A stretch of 64,000 nt of DNA from Hymenobacter ruricola. GTDB lineage: Bacteria > Bacteroidota > Bacteroidia > Cytophagales > Hymenobacteraceae. The DNA lies in contig NZ_JADQDM010000001.1 of assembly GCF_015694525.1 (NCBI RefSeq), forward strand, positions 124,001-188,000, given 5' to 3'. The position numbers and the translations under genes are program-made. Under the pieces are notes generated by a model. That model saw nothing but the letters and a program-made list of their open reading frames with translations, was not told the DNA's origin and searched no databases. Within the stretch, counting starts at the first letter, position 1; each line of letters opens with the position of its first letter. Positions 1-9,355 of the stretch are shown piece after piece.

Positions 1-995
1 CCGTGCTGAAGGTGAAAGCCGACAACCTGCCTTTCGTGAAGTACGGCAACTCCGACGACGTGAAAGTGGGCCAGTGGGTGCTCGCCGTGGGCAACCCCTT
101 CAACCTGAACTCGACCGTGACGGCCGGCATTATCTCCGCCAAAGGCCGCAACATTGGCATCCTGAACCGCAAGGATAATATGGGCCTGGAGTCGTTCATC
201 CAGACCGACGCCGTGGTGAACCCCGGCAACTCGGGCGGTGCCCTCGTCAACCTCAATGGCGACCTCATCGGCATCAACTCGGCCATTGCTTCGCACACGG
301 GCAGCTACGAGGGCTATTCTTTCGCCATTCCCAGCTCGCTGGCCAGCAAAGTGGTGGATGACCTGCTGAAGTACAAAGTGGTGCAGCGCGCTCTGCTCGG
401 CGTGCAAATCCAGGAAGTGGACGCCAAGCTTGCCTCCGACAAAAAGCTCAATACCCTGAACGGCGTGTACGTGCAGGGCCTGAGCGAGAACAGCGCCGCC
501 GCCGCCGCCGGCCTGAAAACGGGCGACATCATCACCCAAATCAACGGCGTGGCCGTGAATACCTCCTCGCAGTTGCAGGAGCAGGTAGCCCGCTTCCGCC
601 CCGGCGACAAGATTAAGGTGAGCTACCTGCGCGGCAGCAGCACTGGTACCACCGAGGCCGTGCTGCGCAACTCCACCGGCACCACCGGCGTGGTGCGCGA
701 AGACGCTGTGGCGTCCATCAAGTACGAAGGCGCCACCATCTCCACGGTGCCGGCCCGCGACCTGGCCAAGCTCGGCCTGGAAGGCGGTGCCAAAATCAGC
801 GGCATCAAGGGCAGCAACCTGCGCGAAACGGGCATGGCCGACGGCTTCATCATCACCCGCATCGACAAGAGCCAGGTGACCAAGCCTTCCGACGTGAAAA
901 ACATTCTCGACCAGGCCCGCAACGGCGGCGGTGTGCTGGTAGAAGGGGTGTACCCGGACGGCCGCAAGGCGTATTACCCCATCGGCGCCGAATAA
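1..995 (+). CDS. HtrA/DegP-type serine protease, 5' end missing
   Basis: This is the C-terminal 331 codons of a periplasmic trypsin-like (S1C) protease of the HtrA/DegP/DegQ family, which degrades or refolds misfolded envelope proteins. The reading frame is open at the left edge, so the signal peptide and the catalytic His and Asp lie outside the window. What is visible: the segment around the active-site serine (NPGNSGG, about visible residue 77), the usual GINSAIAS strand after it, then two PDZ domains (about visible residues 130-225 and 240-330), the first with a clear substrate-loop region ending in [13 protein letters not shown]. Two PDZ domains are the standard arrangement for DegP-like proteins. 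A hairpin terminator follows directly, so the transcript ends here. The family assignment is firm; which paralogue (DegP, DegQ, DegS-like) cannot be told without the N-terminus. Confidence 0.95.
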   Translation, partial: VLKVKADNLPFVKYGNSDDVKVGQWVLAVGNPFNLNSTVTAGIISAKGRNIGILNRKDNMGLESFIQTDAVVNPGNSGGALVNLNGDLIGINSAIASHTGSYEGYSFAIPSSLASKVVDDLLKYKVVQRALLGVQIQEVDAKLASDKKLNTLNGVYVQGLSENSAAAAAGLKTGDIITQINGVAVNTSSQLQEQVARFRPGDKIKVSYLRGSSTGTTEAVLRNSTGTTGVVREDAVASIKYEGATISTVPARDLAKLGLEGGAKISGIKGSNLRETGMADGFIITRIDKSQVTKPSDVKNILDQARNGGGVLVEGVYPDGRKAYYPIGAE

Positions 996-1013
996 CATCT
1001 TTCGTTGTTTGGA

Positions 1014-1046
1014 AAGCCCCTGCCTAATTGGCAGGGGTTTTTTTTT
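1014..1046 (+). terminator. Rho-independent terminator after the HtrA gene
   Basis: A GC-rich hairpin (AAGCCCCTGCC, loop TAATT or similar, GGCAGGGGTTT) is followed by a run of nine or more T residues, starting about 20 bases after the stop codon. Confidence 0.9.
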
Positions 1047-1298
1047 GTACTGTAGCAGGACCCTCTTTTTTGCCGAAGTCAGCGGCTCATTGGCGGCGAA
1101 AATTTATTTGGCAACACCCGCCGGAAAGTCTGAATTCAGGGCCTAACTTCGACCAAAATAGTTTTAAGAGACGGGTAATTATGCTGGCGGGGGTAAGTCC
1201 CTTTGCCGGCTTTGCTCGTAAGTAGTAGTCCCGATTTGGGAAGAGTTGCTTTGGATTTTGAACGGCAAACAGTTTAGTCCGTTTGTCGTTACACGCGC
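1047..1298. other. Intergenic stretch upstream of the AAA ATPase
   Basis: About 250 bases without a supported gene. Short open frames here have no recognisable protein features. No match to TTG-N18-TAnnTTTG was found by eye; the promoter of the ATPase gene should lie in this stretch but I cannot place it. Confidence 0.5.
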
Positions 1299-2489
1299 AT
1301 GGAAAACGTCATTAACACCCTCTATATCCAGAATTTCAAGTCGATTCGGAGCGCTGTGCTGCACCCGCGGCGCGTCAACCTTATCATTGGTCAGCCCAAT
1401 GTGGGAAAATCGACGGTGCTGGAGGCCATGAGCTTATTGGGAGGTTTTCCGTTCGGAAAAAAGAAGAAATTCATGGGCAGCTTCGTGCGCTACGAAAAGC
1501 CCGCCCAGCTCTTTCATGACAGTGTGACAACCTTGCCCATCCGGGTGGAAACCGACCGCGACGTGTGCCTGCTGGGCCACGACGCCAAAGGCAAGCGGTT
1601 TCGCTACGGCGTGTTCAGCCAGGCCGTGTACCGACTGCTGCGCGCTCAGCTGGGCTTGCCCTTGCTGGAAGGACGCAGCAAAACCCGCGCCGCCGACGAC
1701 GCCCTGCTGCTGGAGCGCCTGTACCCGCACCTGGCCACGGCCGCGCCCCTGCCCGAGCCGGGCTTTCTCTACACCGAATTTGACCGCCACGGCGCCCCGG
1801 ACCAGCCCGGCGAAGACGGCCACTTCCTCACTTCGGCCCCGGCCTGGCAGCCCCGAGCCGTGAAATCGTACCGCTACAAGTCCGGCGGGCGCATCGACCG
1901 GCGCCACCCCGAAGCCGCGTTGCGCCCGCCCTACGGCAACAACCTGGTGCAGGTGCTGGAGCAGCACGCCGACCTGCGCCAGGAATTTGGCTCCCTGTTT
2001 GCCGAGCGGGGCCTGCGCCTGCGCGTGCGCCCCGACGCCGGCCGCTTCGAGGTGATGAAGGAAATTGATGGCCTGAGCGTGGCGTACCCCTATTCGAGCA
2101 GCGGCGACACCTTGCAGCGCTTCGGCTTCTACCTGGCCGCCATGGAGTCGAACCACAACACGGTGATTTTGCTGGAAGAGCCCGAGGCGCATTCGTATCC
2201 GCAGTACGTGTCGCAGCTGGCCGAGCGCATTGCCACGCAGCAGGAAAATCAGTTTTTCGTGACCACGCACAGCCCCCACTTCTTCAGCGAAGTGCTGGAA
2301 AACATGGTGCCCTACGAAAACCGCGTGCCCGAGCTGGCGGTGTTTGTGGCGTATTACAAGGATTTTCAAACCAAAGTGCGGCAGCTTTCCGACGAGGAAG
2401 TGCGCAGCCTGCGCCGCGACAGCCTAGAGGTGTTCAACAACCTGGGCGAGCTGGAGCAGGAACGCATGGCCCTGCGAAAAGTAGGGTAG
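1299..2489 (+). CDS. AAA-type ATPase, ABC/OLD/RecF-like (AAA_21 group)
   Basis: A 396-residue soluble ATPase of the RecF/OLD-like group with an ABC-type ATP-binding core. The N-terminus has the characteristic opening 'YIQNFKSIRSA', then a Walker A motif GQPNVGKST at residues 31-39. After a long insertion (about 60-260) the core resumes with a serine/glycine-rich signature-like segment YSSSGDTL, a Walker B strand VILLEEPEAH at about 287-297 and the switch/H motif TTHSPHF at about 321-327. Proteins of this group occur alone or paired with nucleases in defence systems (OLD, Gabija, PARIS and similar), but no TOPRIM or helicase partner is adjacent here and no TOPRIM domain follows, so a defence role is not supported. 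It is monocistronic, ending in a terminator. Exact function unknown. Confidence 0.85.
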   Translation: MENVINTLYIQNFKSIRSAVLHPRRVNLIIGQPNVGKSTVLEAMSLLGGFPFGKKKKFMGSFVRYEKPAQLFHDSVTTLPIRVETDRDVCLLGHDAKGKRFRYGVFSQAVYRLLRAQLGLPLLEGRSKTRAADDALLLERLYPHLATAAPLPEPGFLYTEFDRHGAPDQPGEDGHFLTSAPAWQPRAVKSYRYKSGGRIDRRHPEAALRPPYGNNLVQVLEQHADLRQEFGSLFAERGLRLRVRPDAGRFEVMKEIDGLSVAYPYSSSGDTLQRFGFYLAAMESNHNTVILLEEPEAHSYPQYVSQLAERIATQQENQFFVTTHSPHFFSEVLENMVPYENRVPELAVFVAYYKDFQTKVRQLSDEEVRSLRRDSLEVFNNLGELEQERMALRKVG

Positions 2490-2509
2490 ACGCTCGGGAC
2501 ATATCCGAA

Positions 2510-2548
2510 TAAAAGCCCCTTTCCGAGCCCGAGAAGGGGCTTTTGCTT
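2510..2548 (+). terminator. Rho-independent terminator after the AAA ATPase
   Basis: Inverted arms AAAAGCCCCTT and AAGGGGCTTTT separated by about a dozen bases, 20 bases after the ATPase stop codon. Confidence 0.75.
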
Positions 2549-2646
2549 AGCCTGCAGCCCCGCATTGCGGCCCGCATGAATCGTGAGTTTTCAACTACAG
2601 ATTTGGGCCTGACGTATAAGTCTGTGTTCGCCATCTTCTTGTGCCT

Positions 2647-3108
2647 ATGCCTGCATTTCCCACCGATGCTTTCTCGCTTGAATACCGTTCCGACTTAGGC
2701 GTGCTCATTGGCCGGTGGCTGCAGGCGTTGCCGCCGCCCGAAGTGCAAGGCACCTACCAGGCCATGCTGACGGCCGCGAAAGAGCACGGCAACTGCCGGT
2801 TTTGGCTCCTGGACCTGCGCCGCCGCCCGCTGGATGGCCCCGACCTGAACGAGTGGTTTCGGGACCAGTTTTCGCCGCAGGTGGCCGCGGCTTTGGGTGG
2901 GCCGTTGTTCACGGCCTACTTATCGGGCCCGCACCAGCGGCAGGCAGCCGAGAGCGCCGAAATGGAAGAGCACCTGCGGCAGGCGGCCGCCATCGACTCG
3001 TACCCGCTGTTTTACGACAACGAAGCCGATGCCATGGCCTGGCTGCGCGACCAGCAGGAGCGCGCCGGCATGCTGCCCGAGCCGGAAGAGGAAAAGCGAA
3101 GTCGCTAA
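2647..3108 (+). CDS. Conserved small protein, STAS/SpoIIAA-like fold suspected
   Basis: A 153-residue soluble protein with no signal peptide or membrane segment. I chose the ATG at 2647 over the in-frame GTG two codons earlier. The pattern is alternating strand and helix: 'YRSDLGVLIGRW' (strand), a helix about 35-50, 'RFWLLDLRRR' (strand followed by a charged turn), a long amphipathic helix region and a C-terminal 'FYDNEADAMAWL' helix. That final motif and overall layout resemble short STAS/SpoIIAA-like proteins, where a C-terminal 'd..eAl.WL' helix is usual. I do not recognise a specific family, and no partner kinase or sigma factor is adjacent. The function is unknown. Confidence 0.6.
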   Translation: MPAFPTDAFSLEYRSDLGVLIGRWLQALPPPEVQGTYQAMLTAAKEHGNCRFWLLDLRRRPLDGPDLNEWFRDQFSPQVAAALGGPLFTAYLSGPHQRQAAESAEMEEHLRQAAAIDSYPLFYDNEADAMAWLRDQQERAGMLPEPEEEKRSR

Positions 3109-3254
3109 GAAAGTAGCAGCCAGAGTTTTTTGCTGTTGAAAGAAGGATAAGGAATAACCCGGGCCGGGGAATGGCGGTTGGGAAGGCAGAACTGCGGCAT
3201 CGTTCGGTGGCAAGCCGTAGCTTTGCCGGCGCAACATCCCACCCCGATTTTTCC

Positions 3255-4859
3255 ATGAAGCAAGCCCTCGAAGAAGCCACCGCGCCCGACGTAACCGTGG
3301 CTCACCCGCACGAAGACCCCCACGGCATCCAGGACGTGCTGCGCCAGCTGGGCGTGGCCTCCGAAAACGCCGCCTACAGCACCGGCCGCCAGTGGGGCGG
3401 CAGCGCCAACGCCGAGCGCCGCACCATCACGGCGCCGGCCGACGGCCGCCGCATTGCCAGCGTGGCCTTCGCCACGGCGGAAGACTACGACGCCGTGGTC
3501 AAAACCGCGCAGGAAGCTTTCAAAACCTGGAGCCTGATGCCCGCGCCTAAGCGCGGCGAAATCGTGCGCCAGATTGGCAACAAGCTGCGCGAATACAAAG
3601 AGCCGCTGGGCAAGCTGGTGAGCGCCGAGATGGGCAAAATCCTGCAGGAAGGCCTCGGCGAAGTGCAGGAAATGATTGACATCTGCGACTTCGCGGTGGG
3701 CCTCTCGCGCCAGCTGCACGGCTTCACCATGCACTCGGAGCGCCCGGCGCACCGCATGTACGAGCAGTACCACCCGCTGGGCCTGGTCGGCATCATTTCG
3801 GCCTTCAACTTTCCGGTGGCCGTGTGGAGCTGGAACGCCATGCTGGCCGCCGTGTGCGGCGACGTGAGCATCTGGAAGCCTTCGGAGAAAACGCCGCTCA
3901 CGGCCGTGGCCGTGCAGCACATCATCCGCGAAGTGCTGGAGGAAAACGACATTCCCGAAGGCGTGTTCAGCCTGATTGTGGGCGGCGCCGACATCGGCGC
4001 GGCCATGGCGGCCGACCAGCGCGTGCCGCTGGTGTCGGCCACGGGCAGCACCCGCATGGGCCGCAAAGTAGGCGAAGTGGTGGGCGCCCGCCTAGGCCGC
4101 GCCCTGCTGGAGCTGGGCGGCAACAACGCCATCATCGTCACCAAAAACGCCGACCTCGACATTGCCATCCGCGCCATCGTGTTTGGGGCGGTGGGCACGG
4201 CCGGGCAGCGTTGCACCAGCACCCGCCGCGTCATCATCGAAGACAGCGTATTTGATGAGGTGAAAAGCCGCCTGCTGGCCACCTATCCCAAACTGCCCAT
4301 CGGCCACCCGCTGCAGGAAGGCACGCTGGTGGGGCCGCTCATCGACGGCGACGCCGTGAAGATGTTCGAAGAAGCCCTGACCAAGGTGCAGGCCGAAGGC
4401 GGCAAGCTGCTCACCGGCGGCCAGGTGCTGAGCGGCGCCGAGCTACACGGCGGCCACTACGTGCAGCCCGCGCTGGTGGAAGTGGAAAACCACTATCACA
4501 CGGTGCAGGAAGAAACCTTCGCGCCCATCCTCTACCTCATCAAGTACAGCGGTGGCGTGGAAAAAGCCATTGAGCTGCAAAACGACGTGCGGCAGGGCCT
4601 GTCGTCCAGCATCTTCACCCTCAACATGCGCGAGGCCGAAGCTTTCCTGGCGGCCAACGGCTCCGACTGCGGCATTGCCAACGTGAACATCGGCACGAGC
4701 GGGGCCGAAATCGGCGGTGCGTTCGGCGGCGAGAAGGAAACGGGCGGCGGCCGCGAGTCCGGCTCCGACGCTTGGAAAGTCTACATGCGCCGCCAGACCA
4801 ACACCATCAACTACTCCACGCAGCTGCCATTGGCCCAAGGCATTAAGTTCGATATTTAA
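3255..4859 (+). CDS. Aldehyde dehydrogenase, ALDH7 (aminoadipate-semialdehyde) family
   Basis: A 534-residue NAD(P)-dependent aldehyde dehydrogenase. I start it at the ATG at 3255 (MKQALEEATAPDV), because the 28 codons upstream in the same frame read as a low-complexity extension not expected in the family. The catalytic glutamate lies in LELGGNNAI (about 285) and the catalytic cysteine in AGQRCTSTRR (about 319). The ELGGNN and GQRCTSTRR wording, rather than ELGGK and GQxC of generic ALDHs, points to the ALDH7 branch, whose best-known members oxidise alpha-aminoadipic semialdehyde in lysine catabolism. The gene stands alone between a STAS-like protein and a convergent glycan cassette, so the context does not confirm the substrate. 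Confidence 0.9.
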   Translation: MKQALEEATAPDVTVAHPHEDPHGIQDVLRQLGVASENAAYSTGRQWGGSANAERRTITAPADGRRIASVAFATAEDYDAVVKTAQEAFKTWSLMPAPKRGEIVRQIGNKLREYKEPLGKLVSAEMGKILQEGLGEVQEMIDICDFAVGLSRQLHGFTMHSERPAHRMYEQYHPLGLVGIISAFNFPVAVWSWNAMLAAVCGDVSIWKPSEKTPLTAVAVQHIIREVLEENDIPEGVFSLIVGGADIGAAMAADQRVPLVSATGSTRMGRKVGEVVGARLGRALLELGGNNAIIVTKNADLDIAIRAIVFGAVGTAGQRCTSTRRVIIEDSVFDEVKSRLLATYPKLPIGHPLQEGTLVGPLIDGDAVKMFEEALTKVQAEGGKLLTGGQVLSGAELHGGHYVQPALVEVENHYHTVQEETFAPILYLIKYSGGVEKAIELQNDVRQGLSSSIFTLNMREAEAFLAANGSDCGIANVNIGTSGAEIGGAFGGEKETGGGRESGSDAWKVYMRRQTNTINYSTQLPLAQGIKFDI

Positions 4860-4878
4860 TTGACTTCAAATGCAAGGA

Positions 4879-4916
4879 CAAAAAAGCCGCTCCATTTCTG
4901 GAGCGGCTTTTTTGTG
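4879..4916. terminator. Bidirectional terminator between ALDH and glycosyltransferase genes
   Basis: Near-perfect hairpin with arms CAAAAAAGCCGCTCC and GGAGCGGCTTTTTTG and a 6-base loop. The A run on one side and T run on the other allow it to end both converging transcripts. Confidence 0.92.
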
Positions 4917-4932
4917 AGGTCGAGAAGGAATC

Positions 4933-5685
4933 CTAACCGTTTTTCTTCTGGAAGTCGCCTTGGGCGAAGTATTTTTCGATGAGGCAATACATCATGATGA
5001 AGAAGTAGCGGCTGCCCATCTCCTTGATTTTGAGCTTGCTTTCGCCAAACTTGCGATTGGTCCAGGAGTTGGGCACCACGGCGTAGGAATAGCCCCGCAC
5101 GATGGCCTTGAGCGGGAGTTCGAGCGTGAGGTTGAAGTGGGGGGAGAGGAAGGGCTTGAGGCCTTCCATGGTGTGGCGGCGGTAGAGCTTGAAAGCGTTG
5201 GTGCAGTCGTTGTACTTGAGCCGGAAGAGCGTCTTAACGAGGGTGTTGGCCACGCGGTTGAGTAGTTTCTTGTGGGCCGGGTAGTCCACCACCCGGCCCC
5301 CTTTTATCCAGCGCGAGCCGAAAACGCAATCGTAATTGCCTTCGACCATCGTGCGGTAGTAGCGCACCAAATCGGCCGGGTCGTCCGAGAGGTCGGCCAT
5401 CATCACGGCCACGCAGTCGCCGGCGTAGCGTTCCAGCCCGTAGCGTACGGCATAGCCAAAGCCGTTGGGCCCCGCGTTGGTGTAGTAAGTGAGCGTCGGA
5501 ATTTCGGCCGCCAGGGCCCGCAAGGCCCCGAGCGTGTCGTCCTTCGAATTGTCGTTGGTGACGACGATTTCGTGGTCGATGCCTTCGGCCACGAGCGTGG
5601 CGTGGAGCGTGCGCAGGGTCTCGCCGATGCTTTCCGCTTCGTTGTAGGCCGGGATGACCACGCTCAGCTTCGGGCCCTCGTTCAT
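4933..5685 (-). CDS. Glycosyltransferase family 2 (DPM1-like)
   Basis: A 250-residue GT-A fold transferase that probably moves a sugar from a nucleotide donor to a lipid or glycan acceptor at the cytoplasmic face of the inner membrane. The N-terminus shows the GT2 opening [13 protein letters not shown] (residues 8-20), then [10 protein letters not shown] and the metal/donor segment [10 protein letters not shown] at about 95-104. No C-terminal membrane helices are evident, so it resembles the short, soluble dolichol-phosphate-mannose-synthase-like type. It is the last gene of a three-gene minus-strand operon; its start codon overlaps the end of the epimerase gene by 4 bases, indicating translational coupling. 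It ends at a bidirectional terminator. Confidence 0.9.
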   Translation of the reverse strand: MNEGPKLSVVIPAYNEAESIGETLRTLHATLVAEGIDHEIVVTNDNSKDDTLGALRALAAEIPTLTYYTNAGPNGFGYAVRYGLERYAGDCVAVMMADLSDDPADLVRYYRTMVEGNYDCVFGSRWIKGGRVVDYPAHKKLLNRVANTLVKTLFRLKYNDCTNAFKLYRRHTMEGLKPFLSPHFNLTLELPLKAIVRGYSYAVVPNSWTNRKFGESKLKIKEMGSRYFFIMMYCLIEKYFAQGDFQKKNG

Positions 5686-6761
5686 GCCGTCGGGGCGGGC
5701 CGGCGCTGGCGCAGCTCGTCGAAGATTTGCGTGAGCGTGGCCGTGAGGCCGTACTCGAACTGCCAGCCGGGGTAATGCTCTTGGAATCGGCGCACATCAG
5801 AGACGTACCAGATGTGGTCGCCCAGGCGGTTCTGCTCCGAATACGAGTAGCTCATCTTGTTGCCCGTAATCTTTTCGCACAGGGCGATGGCCTCCTGCAT
5901 CGAGCAGTTGGCGAAGCGCCCGCCGCCGGCGTTGTAGACCTCGCCGCCGGGGCGGGGCTGCTGGTAGAAGTGCCAGAACATGTTCACCAGGTCGTGGGAG
6001 TGAATATTGTCGCGCACCTGCTTGCCTTTGTAGCCGAAGACGGTGTAATGGTCGCCGGTGATGGCGCACTTCATCAGGTACGACAAGAAGCCGTGCAGCT
6101 GCGCCCCTGAGTGGCGCGGGCCCGTCAGGCAGCCGCCGCGGAAGACGGCCGTTTTCATCCCGAAGTAGCGCCCGTACTCCTGCACCAGTACGTCGGCCGC
6201 CACCTTGCTGGCCCCGAACAGGGAGTGCGTGGTGTGGTCGATGCTCATGCGCTCGTCTATGCCGTGGGCGAAGTAGGGGTGGTCTTCGGCGATTTCCCAG
6301 CGCGTGTCGAGTTCGACCAGCGGGAGGGCGTTGGGCGTGTCGCCGTATACCTTGTTGGTACTCGTGAAGATGAAGACGGCCTCTGGGCAGTGGTGGCGGG
6401 TCATCTCCAGTAGATTAAGCGTGCCGTTGGCGTTGATGCTGAAGTCGGTGAAAGGCTCGCGCGCGGCCCAGTCGTGGCTGGGCTGGGCGGCCGTGTGCAC
6501 CACCAGGGCAATGTCCGTGGCGTACTCCTGGAAGATGGTTTCCAGCGCGGCCTGGTCGCGGATGTCGACGGCGTGATGGCGGTAATTGGCAAACGTGCTC
6601 TGCAGGCGGGCCCGGTTCCAGTCGGTGCTGGCCTGCTCGCCAAAGAAGTACGCCCGCATGTTATTGTCCAGCCCCACCACCAGGTCGAACTTGTCGGCGA
6701 AGAATTCCACGGCTTCCGAGCCTATCAAGCCACCGGCTCCCGTAATGAGTGCAATTTTCAT
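5682..6761 (-). CDS. NAD-dependent sugar epimerase/dehydratase, CDP-paratose epimerase-like
   Basis: A 359-residue extended short-chain dehydrogenase acting on a nucleotide sugar. The Rossmann glycine motif GAGGLIGS is at residues 8-15, followed by the [11 protein letters not shown] loop; the catalytic region has [10 protein letters not shown] and a later [11 protein letters not shown], i.e. the serine/threonine and a shifted [YF]xxxK pattern (Phe-Gly-Ala-Ser-Lys here). The wording around these motifs resembles CDP-tyvelose/paratose 2-epimerases. It is the middle gene of the operon, 14 bases downstream of the sister epimerase and overlapping the glycosyltransferase by 4 bases. Substitution of the usual active-site tyrosine by phenylalanine in GASK is worth checking. 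Substrate cannot be deduced. Confidence 0.85.
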   Translation of the reverse strand: MKIALITGAGGLIGSEAVEFFADKFDLVVGLDNNMRAYFFGEQASTDWNRARLQSTFANYRHHAVDIRDQAALETIFQEYATDIALVVHTAAQPSHDWAAREPFTDFSINANGTLNLLEMTRHHCPEAVFIFTSTNKVYGDTPNALPLVELDTRWEIAEDHPYFAHGIDERMSIDHTTHSLFGASKVAADVLVQEYGRYFGMKTAVFRGGCLTGPRHSGAQLHGFLSYLMKCAITGDHYTVFGYKGKQVRDNIHSHDLVNMFWHFYQQPRPGGEVYNAGGGRFANCSMQEAIALCEKITGNKMSYSYSEQNRLGDHIWYVSDVRRFQEHYPGWQFEYGLTATLTQIFDELRQRRPAPTA

Positions 6762-6775
6762 TCAACTACAGGTCC

Positions 6776-7846
6776 CTAGCCCAGAATGGGTTTCAATTGC
6801 GCTTCGTTTTCACGCAGCCAGTTATATACATCAGTTACAATCTGCTCGGCCGAGCGTTTGGGCGTCCAGCCGGTGAGTTTGGTCACGCGGGCGTTGTCGG
6901 TGAGGTAGAGCTGGATGTCCGCCTGCCGGTTTTCGACCTGCGAGCTGATGGGTACGGTGTTGCCGGTCACGCGTTGGCAAATGGCCGTCAGTTCCTGCAA
7001 ACTCACGCTGATGTCGCGGCCGCCGCCCACGTTGAGGGTCTTGCCGCTCACCTGCTCCAGGTTTTCGAGCTGGTACTTCACCAAATCAAACAGGTCGTCG
7101 ACGTGCAGGATGTCGCGCACCTGCTTGCCGGTGCCGCCGAAGCCGAAGTAGCCCAGCGGCTGCTTCCAGAAGTGGCGCGCCACCCACAGCACCACCACGC
7201 CCTGGTCGACCTTGCCCATCTGCCAGGGGCCGGTGAGTACGCCGCAGCGGTTGATTACCGTGCGCAGGTTGTAGAAGTGCTGGTATTCCTGAATCAGATA
7301 CTCCGAGCACAGCTTGGTGGCGCCGTAGAGCGAGCGGTAGCCTTCCAGGGGAAAGTCCTCGGCCAGGCCCGCGGACGAGATGCCGGCAATGGGCTGCTCG
7401 GGGCTCACCTCGAAGCGGGTTTCGGCCTCCACGGTTTGGATTTTGTCGATTTGGTTAATCGGGTAAATCCGGCTCGTGGACAGGAACACGAACGCCGCGT
7501 TGTGCTGGCGGGCGTAGTTCAGGCAGTTCACGGTGCCTGTCAGGTTGGTGTTAATCAGGTAGTCCGGCGCCGAGGTGAGGCCGGCGAGTACCGAGGGCTC
7601 GGCTGAGGCTTCGATGACGGCTTCGACCGGCGGCAGGGTGTCAAAATCCTCTTTGTTGCGGATGTCGCCGTGCACGAACTCGATGCCGGCTTCGCGCAGG
7701 CGGGGCAGGTTCAGTTCCGAGCCGCGGCGCTTGAGGTTGTCGAGGGCGAAGACGCGGCACTCGGGGTAGGCCTGGCGAAAGCTCAGGGCCAGGGCCGAGC
7801 CCACGAAGCCGGCACCACCAGTAATAAGGAAGGATTTTACAGACAT
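6776..7846 (-). CDS. NAD-dependent sugar epimerase, CDP-paratose 2-epimerase-like
   Basis: A 356-residue extended SDR enzyme and first gene of the glycan operon. The start is the ATG at 7846; an upstream TTG in frame would add 25 residues without family support. The nucleotide motif GGAGFVGS (residues 8-15) is followed by ALDNLKRRGSELNLPRLR, wording very typical of CDP-paratose/tyvelose 2-epimerases. The catalytic segment reads LSTSRIYPIN and the later SLYGATKLCSE provides the YxxxK tyrosine and lysine. Together with the second epimerase and the GT2 enzyme it should make and transfer an unusual, probably deoxy, sugar for a surface glycan. No dedicated CDP-hexose synthesis genes lie nearby, so the actual donor is unknown. 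Confidence 0.88.
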   Translation of the reverse strand: MSVKSFLITGGAGFVGSALALSFRQAYPECRVFALDNLKRRGSELNLPRLREAGIEFVHGDIRNKEDFDTLPPVEAVIEASAEPSVLAGLTSAPDYLINTNLTGTVNCLNYARQHNAAFVFLSTSRIYPINQIDKIQTVEAETRFEVSPEQPIAGISSAGLAEDFPLEGYRSLYGATKLCSEYLIQEYQHFYNLRTVINRCGVLTGPWQMGKVDQGVVVLWVARHFWKQPLGYFGFGGTGKQVRDILHVDDLFDLVKYQLENLEQVSGKTLNVGGGRDISVSLQELTAICQRVTGNTVPISSQVENRQADIQLYLTDNARVTKLTGWTPKRSAEQIVTDVYNWLRENEAQLKPILG

Positions 7847-7944
7847 AAAGCGAGGATGCTGTAAAATTAAGGCCAAAGCGGGGAAAGGACCGGGATTGTT
7901 TTGCTTGATGCTTTGAATCAAGCGGTTGCGTTTGCCGGGGCGGG

Positions 7945-8522
7945 TTAGAACGGCGATGTAATCTGTATATCGCCGTGGCCTTTGTAGTAGAGCGTGGCCC
8001 CGCTGTACATCACGTAGTACACCCGGTAGCGCTGGCCTTTCTGGAAGGGACTGTCGCTGACAGCGAACGTGAAGGTGCGGTTGGTGTACTGCTCGGGCGC
8101 ATCAAGCTCCCGGAGCACGTGGTAAAACTTGTCCACTATCACCAGCCGGCACGACACCGGGGCGGACAGGGAGTAGGAAAAAACAAACTGAAGAACCGTG
8201 GGATTGGGATACCCCCGACGAAGATGTTTGAAGGGCGGCTCTGGGCCTGCACGGGGCCATTCAAATCAAGACGCAATGACTGAAAAAGCTTTTGCTCGCG
8301 GCTGTTCCACGGGCCGTCCAGTACCCAATCGGTGGGGTCCTGCTCGCCCACGGGCAGGTTGTTGCCGGTGCGCACGTCGTAGCCCAGGCCGGGGCCAAAG
8401 TTGATGAACAAGCTGGAAGAGGACGCGTCCGAGTCGCTTTTGGAACAGCTGCTGAGCCCCGGCCCGGCGCCAAGGAGGAGCGAGGCCAGGCCTAGTGAGC
8501 GAACAAGCGGTGCGAAGCGCAT
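7945..8522 (-). pseudogene. Lipoprotein gene with a single-base frameshift
   Basis: Two overlapping frames together read as one secreted lipoprotein. The 5' part (from ATG at 8522) has a signal sequence ending in the lipobox-like LSSC at about residues 23-26, then a Ser/Asp-rich spacer and an extracellular-looking stretch. At the 5-base C run at 8212-8216 (G5 on the coding strand) the natural frame is lost: continuing gives a proline-rich nonsense tail, whereas adding one base yields VGGYPNPTVLQFVFSYSLS and runs on through beta-rich sequence to the stop at 7945. With one extra base the whole gene is exactly 193 codons. This is a real frameshift, a phase-variable tract, or a sequencing error in the homopolymer. 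Function unknown. Confidence 0.75.
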
Positions 8523-8640
8523 GGTAGAAAAAAGTTAATTTGCGAACAAGTTACGGCCTCGTGCCCGGCCTGCAACCCTTGCCCGGCCCGCGGGGTCCTT
8601 TGCCTGCTTAAGCTCTTTAAAACTTCGCCTTTCTCTGCGC

Positions 8641-9213
8641 ATGGAAGCCGCCGTTGCCTACGTTGACATCAATGCTCCGCTGGTGGAGCGCTGCCGCCTG
8701 AACGACCGCCAGGCCCAGGCCGAAATTTACCGGCGCTACGCCAAGGCCATGTTCAACGCGGCCCTGCGCATCACCGGCGACTACGCCGAGGCCGAAGACG
8801 TGCTCCAGGAGTCTTTTCTGAGCGCTTTCCGGGAACTGAGCAGCTACAAGGGCGACTCGTCGTTCGGGGCCTGGCTGAAGCGCATCGTCGTCAACAAAAG
8901 CATCAACTGCCTGCGGCAGCGGCGCCTGGCGCTGGTGCCCCTGGGCGAGCAGCACCACGACGAGCCCGCCGAAGCCGCCGGCCCCACGCCCGAAGACGAG
9001 GCCGACGCCAGCTACCGCGCCGACGTGCTACGCCGCTGCATTCAGGAGCTGCCCGACGGCTACCGCGTGGTGCTGAGCCTCTACCTGCTCGAAGGCTACG
9101 ACCACCTCGAAATTGCCGGCATCCTGGGCATTTCCGAATCCACTTCCAAGTCGCAGTACAGCCGGGCCCGGGTGCGCCTGCGCGAGTTGGCCGCCCAGCG
9201 CGGCCTGAGCTAA
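8641..9213 (+). CDS. ECF-type RNA polymerase sigma factor
   Basis: A 190-residue sigma-70 family factor of the extracytoplasmic-function type with only regions 2 and 4. Region 2 is at about residues 30-95: DYAEAEDVLQESFLSAF is the core-binding and -10 recognising helix pair, followed by FGAWLKRIVVNKSINCLRQ. Region 4 is at about 130-185, with ELPDGYRVVLSLYLLEGYDH, then the helix-turn-helix EIAGILGISESTSKSQYSRAR that reads the -35 element. It starts at ATG 8641. The next two genes run in the same direction and encode a single-span membrane protein and an exported protein, the usual sigma/anti-sigma/target arrangement. The signal it responds to is unknown. Confidence 0.95.
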   Translation: MEAAVAYVDINAPLVERCRLNDRQAQAEIYRRYAKAMFNAALRITGDYAEAEDVLQESFLSAFRELSSYKGDSSFGAWLKRIVVNKSINCLRQRRLALVPLGEQHHDEPAEAAGPTPEDEADASYRADVLRRCIQELPDGYRVVLSLYLLEGYDHLEIAGILGISESTSKSQYSRARVRLRELAAQRGLS

Positions 9214-9355
9214 GCCAATTCAATTCATTAGCCTTTCCATCCGTTACACGTATTTCCTCACTACTCTTCATCCTTTTTCGCCCGGCCGCGGTTACCACCC
9301 CATTATCCCCGCGGCCCCTTTGGAACCTGGAAGAACCGTGCGTTTGCAACCATCC

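Noticed and set aside
1028..1225. 65-codon frame after the HtrA terminator
   Set aside because: It begins inside the terminator region and has no recognisable protein features or ribosome site.
1299..2489. Anti-phage defence system around the AAA ATPase
   Set aside because: No nuclease, TOPRIM, helicase or other known partner is adjacent, and the neighbours are metabolic genes.
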